NCBI GenBank assembly: GCA_014360805.1 | Contig: JACIWU010000021.1 | Span: 1 to 42,498, forward strand | DNA length: 42,498 nucleotides | DNA from: Chloroflexota bacterium | Lineage (GTDB): Bacteria > Chloroflexota > Anaerolineae > DTLA01 | Direction of reading: 5' to 3' | Shown: positions 38,575-42,498 of the stretch, piece by piece | Layout of the letters: every line of letters begins with the position of its first letter | How positions within the stretch are numbered: position 1 is the first letter of the stretch | The notes under the pieces: model-generated | Seen by the model: only the letters and a program-made list of their open reading frames with translations | Told to the model about the DNA's origin: nothing | Databases searched by the model: none | Made by a program: the position numbers and the translations under genes

Positions 38575-40050
38575 ATGTCAAAGAAACCCGAATGGTTCAA
38601 AGGAATCTTCCCCGCCCTGGTTACGCCCTTCACCAAGGACGACCGGGTGGATGAGGCCGCCTACCGCGAACTCATCCGTTACGTCCTGCCCCACGTGAAC
38701 GGGATCGTTCCCTGCGGCACCACGGGCGAGTTCGTGTACATGCTGGAGGACGAGCGCAAGCGGGCCATTGAGATCGCGCTGGACGAGGTCAACGGGCGCG
38801 TGCCCGTCGTGGCCGGCACGGCCTACCCGTCCACCCGCGAGACCGTCAAGATGACCGCGTGGGCGAGGGACGCCGGCGTTACCGCCGCCCTTGTCGCCGC
38901 GCCCTACTACCTGAAGCCGTCGTTCAACGAGGTGTACGACCACTACGAGGCGCTGAACAAACTGGGCGTGCCGCTCATCCTGTACAACATCCCCCAGTGC
39001 GCCGGCACCCACTACCAGTGGTGGACGACGGAGGGCATGGCGTATCTGGACAACGTGGTGGGTATCAAGGATTCCAGCGGCGATATGCCCTACCTGATGG
39101 CCGTGTTTGAGAAGGTGCGGGGCAAGATCGGCATCTTCACCGGCCACGATGAGATCGTGCCTGCTGCGCTGGCGATGGGGGCCGATGGCGCGATTCTGGC
39201 CAGCGCCAACGTCATCCCCGACGTGTGGCAGACCATCTACAAAGCGGTGCTGTCGGGCGACCTGGCGACGGCCCAGACCCTCATGGCGCGCATCCAGCGG
39301 TTCGTGCGCATCCTGGCCCGCCAGGGTCCGACCCAGGCGGTGAAGGAGGCGCTCCAGTTGTTGGGGCTTCCCATCGGCGATTCGCGCCACCCGATGATGA
39401 AGGGCGACGCCTTCCGCCGGGAGGACTACGAGGAGGTGCGGGGCGTGCTGGAGGAGTTGGGCAAGATTCCGCCGCGCCCCATGACCTACCATCTGTACGC
39501 CGGCGCGCCGGGGGTCCAGGGGCAGTTCCCGAAGCCGCCCGCCGCGCCCTCGGAAGTCCGCGATATGACGCTCCTGGTGGGCGAGGGCTTCGCCGGTCCT
39601 CCGTTCTCGGAACTGGCCCACATTGACCTGCTCATCGGGCGCAGGGACGGCCCGGTGGGCAAAGCCATAGAGCGGGCGCTGGCCGAACCGCGCCCCGGCC
39701 ACGAACTGCGCATCATCTTTGAGCGCCCGCGAACGCTCCTGGTGCCCACCGTAACCGTGAGGACGAAGAAGCAGGCGGAGATGGTGTACGAGCACGCTGC
39801 AGGCGGCGTCGTCATGGCGCTGGAGGCGCTGGTCAAAGACGGCACGCTGCCGGCGGCCCTGCTGGACGACATCGTGCTCATCGCCAACGTCTTCGTCCAT
39901 CCGGGGGCCAGCAACCGGTGGCGGGTGCGCATCAACAACTTTAAGGCGATGAAGGCCGCCACGCGTAAGGCGCTGGAAGGCCGCCCGACGCTGGACGAAC
40001 TGATCGCGGAAAAGGAGTCGGCGCGGCACCCGTTCCGCTACGCGCCGTAG
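38575..40050 (+). CDS. DapA-Fae fusion protein 2 (aldolase plus formaldehyde-activating-enzyme-like domain)
   Basis: 491 aa. Residues 1-300: DHDPS/NAL barrel with CGTTGEF (47-53), Tyr111-Tyr112 kept, ILYNIP (Tyr137) and GIKDSSG with Lys165; again no Arg after YNIP, so aspartate semialdehyde is unlikely as substrate. Residues about 330-491 resemble Fae: TLLVGEGFAGPPFSELAHIDLLIG (His349 in the catalytic position), RPRTLLVPTVTV, IVLIANVFVHPGA, and a tail ESARHPF like the KSATHPF end of methylotroph Fae (from memory). The FGPAQ-type motif is replaced (VYEHAAGGVVMALEALV). Known Fae joins formaldehyde to tetrahydromethanopterin; barrel aldolases of this kind use pyruvate with an aldehyde. A formaldehyde-handling bifunctional enzyme is my inference. 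A nitrilase-family gene starts 10 nt downstream. Confidence 0.87.
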   Translation: MSKKPEWFKGIFPALVTPFTKDDRVDEAAYRELIRYVLPHVNGIVPCGTTGEFVYMLEDERKRAIEIALDEVNGRVPVVAGTAYPSTRETVKMTAWARDAGVTAALVAAPYYLKPSFNEVYDHYEALNKLGVPLILYNIPQCAGTHYQWWTTEGMAYLDNVVGIKDSSGDMPYLMAVFEKVRGKIGIFTGHDEIVPAALAMGADGAILASANVIPDVWQTIYKAVLSGDLATAQTLMARIQRFVRILARQGPTQAVKEALQLLGLPIGDSRHPMMKGDAFRREDYEEVRGVLEELGKIPPRPMTYHLYAGAPGVQGQFPKPPAAPSEVRDMTLLVGEGFAGPPFSELAHIDLLIGRRDGPVGKAIERALAEPRPGHELRIIFERPRTLLVPTVTVRTKKQAEMVYEHAAGGVVMALEALVKDGTLPAALLDDIVLIANVFVHPGASNRWRVRINNFKAMKAATRKALEGRPTLDELIAEKESARHPFRYAP

Positions 40051-40059
40051 GGTGTTGCC

Positions 40060-40845
40060 ATGCGTGCCGTCCGTGTGACCGCAATCCAGATGCACATTGC
40101 GGCGGGCGACCTGGCCGGCAACCGCCGCCGCATGGCCGAACTGACGCGGCGCGCGCTGGACGAGGGGGCGCGCCTGGTGCTGCTGCCGGAGCTTGCCGCC
40201 TGCGGCTACGACTGGCCCCGCCTGGACGCGCTGGCCGAGCCGCTGGACGGCGCAACGACCGAGGCGATGGCGGGCCTGGCCGCCCGCTATCGCGCCTACG
40301 TGGCGTGGGGTATGGCGGAGCGCGAAGGTTCTCGCTTCTACAACACCCTGGCGCTGGCCGGCCCCGACGGGAAACTTCTGGCCCGCTACCGCAAGGCGCA
40401 TCTGATTCCCCTGCTGCGCGAGCCGGACTATTTCACTCCTGGCGATGAGGTCGTCGTTGCGGCGACGGACGTCGGGGTCCTCGGCCTGGCGATTTGCTAC
40501 GACCTGCGCTTCCCCGGCCTGTTCCAGCGCATGGCGGCGCACGGCGCAGAGGTGTTGCTGGTGGGCGCGCAGTGGCCGCAGGCGCGGGCCGAACACTGGC
40601 GCATTCTGACGGTGGCGGCGGCGCTGCAAAGCCTGGCCTTCCTCGTGGGCGCGAATGGGGTGGGCCTTTGCAACGGCGAGGCGCTGGCGGGGCGAACGGT
40701 CGTGGCGTCGCCGTGGGGCGAGCGCGTGGCCGAGGCGGGCGTCGCGGAGGAAATCCTGTGCGCCGACGTGGACCTGGACGATGTGGCCAAGGCGCGGCGA
40801 AAACTGCCCGTCGGCCAGGGGCAGCGGCCGGAGTTGTACCCGTAG
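40060..40845 (+). CDS. Carbon-nitrogen hydrolase (nitrilase superfamily)
   Basis: The 261-aa cytosolic enzyme has the Glu-Lys-Cys triad of the nitrilase superfamily: LLLPELAACGY (Glu44), YRKAHLIP (Lys112) and LAICYDLRFPGLF (Cys146). The length and ICYDLRFPG motif match omega-amidase, Nit-type and other small-amide hydrolases rather than large nitrilases. It is the last gene of the unit starting at 36076, 10 nt after DapA-Fae 2. GCC ATG at 40060 has no strong Shine-Dalgarno; coupling to the preceding stop is likely. The amide substrate is unknown; an amide made or released with the aldolase pathway is possible. Confidence 0.92.
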   Translation: MRAVRVTAIQMHIAAGDLAGNRRRMAELTRRALDEGARLVLLPELAACGYDWPRLDALAEPLDGATTEAMAGLAARYRAYVAWGMAEREGSRFYNTLALAGPDGKLLARYRKAHLIPLLREPDYFTPGDEVVVAATDVGVLGLAICYDLRFPGLFQRMAAHGAEVLLVGAQWPQARAEHWRILTVAAALQSLAFLVGANGVGLCNGEALAGRTVVASPWGERVAEAGVAEEILCADVDLDDVAKARRKLPVGQGQRPELYP

Positions 40846-40855
40846 CGCGGGGGTT

Positions 40856-40880
40856 GTAACCGCGAATAACGCGAATTTGG
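40856..40880 (-). repeat. ATTCGTG-family intergenic repeat, copy 7
   Basis: Reverse orientation, short: TAACCGCGAATAACGCGAAT. It directly abuts the hairpin at 40879. Confidence 0.7.
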
Positions 40881-40907
40881 AATGCTGAAGCCGCGCTTCA
40901 GCATTCC
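40879..40907. repeat. TGCTGAAGC hairpin repeat, copy 2
   Basis: Perfect 13-bp arms GGAATGCTGAAGC and GCTTCAGCATTCC around CGC. It is the same size and core as the hairpin at 30750-30778. Confidence 0.85.
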
Positions 40908-40951
40908 AGATTCCGCTGTGAGGCTCGGTTGCATACTCGGATAGGGAACGT

Positions 40952-40976
40952 GCGACGCACTTCGGAAGTGCATCGC
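40952..40976. repeat. 25-nt GCGACGCAC palindrome, copy 2
   Basis: GCGACGCACTTC-G-GAAGTGCATCGC, with one mismatch between the 12-bp arms. It is a near copy of the palindrome at 11729-11753. Confidence 0.8.
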
Positions 40977-40992
40977 TCGTTGTCTCCCGCCC

Positions 40993-41020
40993 GTCACTGC
41001 GAGCGGAGCGAAGCGATCTT
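40993..41020. repeat. GTCACTGCGAG-type repeat fragment
   Basis: Contains GTCACTGCGAGCGGAGCGAA and then GCGATCTT, a word of the sort found scattered between genes in many bacteria. Only one copy is in this window. Confidence 0.5.
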
Positions 41021-41027
41021 CGGGGTT

Positions 41028-41060
41028 GTAAACGCGAATAACACGAATCGGCACGAATGG
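41028..41060 (-). repeat. ATTCGTG-family intergenic repeat, copy 8
   Basis: Reverse orientation: AACGCGAATAACACGAATCG then GCACGAATGG. Confidence 0.8.
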
Positions 41061-41077
41061 GCATTCCTCATCTGCGT

Positions 41078-41130
41078 GCCCCCTCTTCCCTGCCAGCGGG
41101 GAAAGAGGGGGCTGGGGGGTGATGGGGTAG
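41078..41130. repeat. CCCTCTTCCC-type hairpin repeat
   Basis: Arms GCCCCCTCTT (41078-41087) and AAGAGGGGGC (41103-41112) flank an inner CCC/GGG stem; CTGGGGGGTGATGGGG follows. It resembles the degenerate block at 18531-18590. Confidence 0.7.
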
Positions 41131-41160
41131 GCCCGGCGCGAGCACTCGCCCCTTATGATG

Positions 41161-41189
41161 TTGTCGCGGTCGCCTATGCGCGGTATAAT
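41161..41189 (+). promoter_or_regulatory. Sigma70-like promoter for the aminotransferase gene
   Basis: TTGTCG (41161-41166), a 17-bp spacer and a perfect TATAAT (41184-41189), about 30 nt before the ATG at 41218. Confidence 0.7.
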
Positions 41190-41217
41190 GTTTCCGCACT
41201 GTGCCATTGGAGATGAG

Positions 41218-42492
41218 ATGATGGACATAAACCGCATTCGCGCCGACTTTGAGCCGCTTGCCCGCGAGCGCAACGGCAAGCCGCCGATTTACTTTGACAA
41301 CGGGTGCATGACGCTCCGCCCGCGCCCGGTCATTGACGCCATGTGCGCGTACTACACCCAGTTTCCGGCGTGCGGAGGCGCGGGCCGCAGCCACCACTGG
41401 TTCGCCCAGGAAACCAACGAGCGCGTGGAAGCGGCGCGCGAAAGCATCCGCCGCTTTGTCAACGCGGCGCACTCCGACGAAATCCTCTTCACGCGCAACA
41501 CCACCGAGGGCATCAACCTGGTGGCCCGCACCTTCCCGTTCCAAAAGGGGGACGTTATCCTCACCACGGACAAGGAGCACAACTCCAACCTGGTCCCCTG
41601 GCAATACCTGGCGGCCCGAATCGGCGTGGAGCATCGCGTCGTTCCCGTGCGCCCGGACAACACCTTTGACCTGGACGCGCTGGAATCGGCGCTGAAGGAC
41701 CCGCGCGTGAAACTGGCCGCCTTCGGGCATGTGTCCAACCTGGACGGGGTGGAGATTCCCGCGCAGGAGATCATCCGCATGTGCCACGCGCGCGGGGTCC
41801 AGGTGCTTCTGGATGGCGCGCAGAGCGTGCCGCACCAGCGGGTGGACGTGCAGGCGCTGGGGGTGGATTACCTGGCATTCTCGCTGCACAAGATGTGCGG
41901 CCCCAGCGGCGTAGGCGCGCTGTACGTCCGCCGCGAGCATTTCGCCCGCATGGACAACTTCCTGGTGGGCGGCGACACCATCCGCGACACATGGGTGGAT
42001 CGCCCACCCGACTTCCTGCCCCCGCCCTACAAGTACGAGGCGGGTTTGCAGGACTACGGCGGACGGATAGGCGCGGGCGCGGCGGTGGAATACCTGGAGC
42101 GCCTGGATATGCAGGCCATCCACGAGCACGAGGTGGCCCTGAACCGCTACCTCACCGAGGGCCTGGCGCAGTTTGAGGAACTGGAGATCATCGGCCCGCC
42201 CGAGCCGGAGAAGCGCGGCAGCATCGTCTGCTTCTTCACCAAGAAGCCCGGGCTGGGCCTGCTGGCCGACATGCTGGACGAGCGGAGCAACATCATGGTG
42301 CGCGCGGGCATGTTCTGCGTCAACTCGTGGTTCAACGCCCGTCGCATCAGCCGGAACGTTACCGCGATACGCGTCTCGCTGTACATGTACAACACGCTGG
42401 ACGAGTGCAAGGTCTTCCTGGATACCGTGCGCGTAATCCTTGCAGAACCGATGTTTGAGGGGCTGCCCATACTCCCCGTGCGGGAACCATAA
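41218..42492 (+). CDS. Class V aminotransferase / cysteine desulfurase-like PLP enzyme
   Basis: PLP enzyme of 424 aa in the SufS/CsdA branch of class V aminotransferases; family members take sulfur from cysteine for Fe-S clusters and other sulfur-containing products, or act as selenocysteine lyases or isopenicillin-epimerase-like enzymes. Motifs: IYFDNGCMTLRP near the start, EHNSNLVPW, HVSNLDGVEIP, DGAQSVPH with the cofactor Asp, FSLHKMCGPSGVGALYVR with PLP Lys225, and late MVRAGMFCVNSWF, where Cys367 matches the SufS catalytic Cys although the usual His before it is Phe. ATG codons at 41218 and 41221 are adjacent; GGAG lies upstream of both. Promoter 41161-41189. No sufU, sufB or iscU gene is adjacent within the window, so the acceptor is unknown. 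The reading frame is complete, ending at 42492. Confidence 0.87.
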   Translation: MMDINRIRADFEPLARERNGKPPIYFDNGCMTLRPRPVIDAMCAYYTQFPACGGAGRSHHWFAQETNERVEAARESIRRFVNAAHSDEILFTRNTTEGINLVARTFPFQKGDVILTTDKEHNSNLVPWQYLAARIGVEHRVVPVRPDNTFDLDALESALKDPRVKLAAFGHVSNLDGVEIPAQEIIRMCHARGVQVLLDGAQSVPHQRVDVQALGVDYLAFSLHKMCGPSGVGALYVRREHFARMDNFLVGGDTIRDTWVDRPPDFLPPPYKYEAGLQDYGGRIGAGAAVEYLERLDMQAIHEHEVALNRYLTEGLAQFEELEIIGPPEPEKRGSIVCFFTKKPGLGLLADMLDERSNIMVRAGMFCVNSWFNARRISRNVTAIRVSLYMYNTLDECKVFLDTVRVILAEPMFEGLPILPVREP

Positions 42493-42498
42493 CTGCGC

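Larger units (their letters stand above)
40846..41217. other. Intergenic repeat cluster (372 bp)
   Basis: No gene is seen. At least six short repeat copies lie end to end: ATTCGTG family (40856), TGCTGAAGC hairpin (40879), GCGACGCAC palindrome (40952), GTCACTGCGAG fragment (40993), ATTCGTG family (41028) and CCCTCTTCCC element (41078), followed by a promoter (41161-41189). Confidence 0.75.

Noticed and set aside
38578-41064. 828-codon minus-strand open frame opposite DapA-Fae 2 and the amidohydrolase
   Set aside because: Same reasoning: shadow of high-GC coding sequence; it also runs through intergenic repeats.
24-41130. CRISPR array made of the short repeats
   Set aside because: Copies are dispersed over 41 kb, differ in orientation and length, and lack regular unique spacers; no cas gene is present.

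Overview
This window is a GC-rich bacterial chromosome segment with tightly packed genes and short operons. The likely source is Chloroflexota, possibly an Anaerolineae-like lineage. That is inferred from several lipoproteins with long Pro/Thr-rich linkers behind the lipobox, an RqcH-type NFACT protein, FmdB, DUF362 and PrsW neighbours, and intergenic spaces packed with palindromic repeats. No rRNA, tRNA, CRISPR array, transposase or phage gene was seen, and no marker gene fixes the phylum.

Layout. 1-4.4 kb: a small hypothetical gene with its own promoter and terminator, then a minus-strand pair (polysaccharide deacetylase lipoprotein and RqcH), diverging from a flippase-like membrane protein. 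4.8-11.6 kb: a Ca2+-type P-type ATPase followed closely by a three-gene signalling cassette (degenerate histidine kinase, receiver-GAF-PAS-kinase, receiver-TadZ/CpaE fusion). 12.1-15.2 kb: a phosphonate-type ABC transporter (PhnC plus a PhnE with extra domains) and a Pro-rich two-TM protein, with no PhnD in the window. 15.2-18.4 kb: a GT39-like glycosyltransferase and a glycosidase-like lipoprotein. 18.7-23.8 kb, minus strand: an iron operon dtxR-feoA-feoB-xth-feoC-metallopeptidase with a clear promoter and DtxR-type operator. 24.2-27.1 kb: DUF362, PHP phosphoesterase and PrsW-family protease. 27.3-30.2 kb: metallo-beta-lactamase-fold protein, TPR lipoprotein, M16 peptidase and a small alpha-beta barrel protein. 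30.3-30.6 kb: FmdB on the minus strand. 30.8-32.2 kb: a DUF3887-alpha/beta-hydrolase gene cut by one in-frame TGA. 32.4-35.8 kb: an ABC-2 exporter (ATPase plus two permeases). 36.0-40.8 kb: a unit behind a strong promoter encoding a TIM-barrel-like protein, two tandem DapA-Fae fusion proteins and a nitrilase-family amidohydrolase. 41.2-42.5 kb: a SufS-like class V aminotransferase.

The most unusual element is the DapA-Fae pair. Each protein joins a Schiff-base pyruvate-aldolase-type (beta/alpha)8 domain to a C-terminal domain resembling formaldehyde-activating enzyme. The two copies have lost different key residues, which suggests an uncharacterised formaldehyde- or short-aldehyde-handling module with a division of labour between paralogs. 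Other leads are the signalling cassette ending in a receiver-TadZ protein, the enlarged PhnE, the mixed Feo operon, the interrupted hydrolase, and at least seven intergenic repeat families, several of them imperfect or perfect palindromes, nested together.
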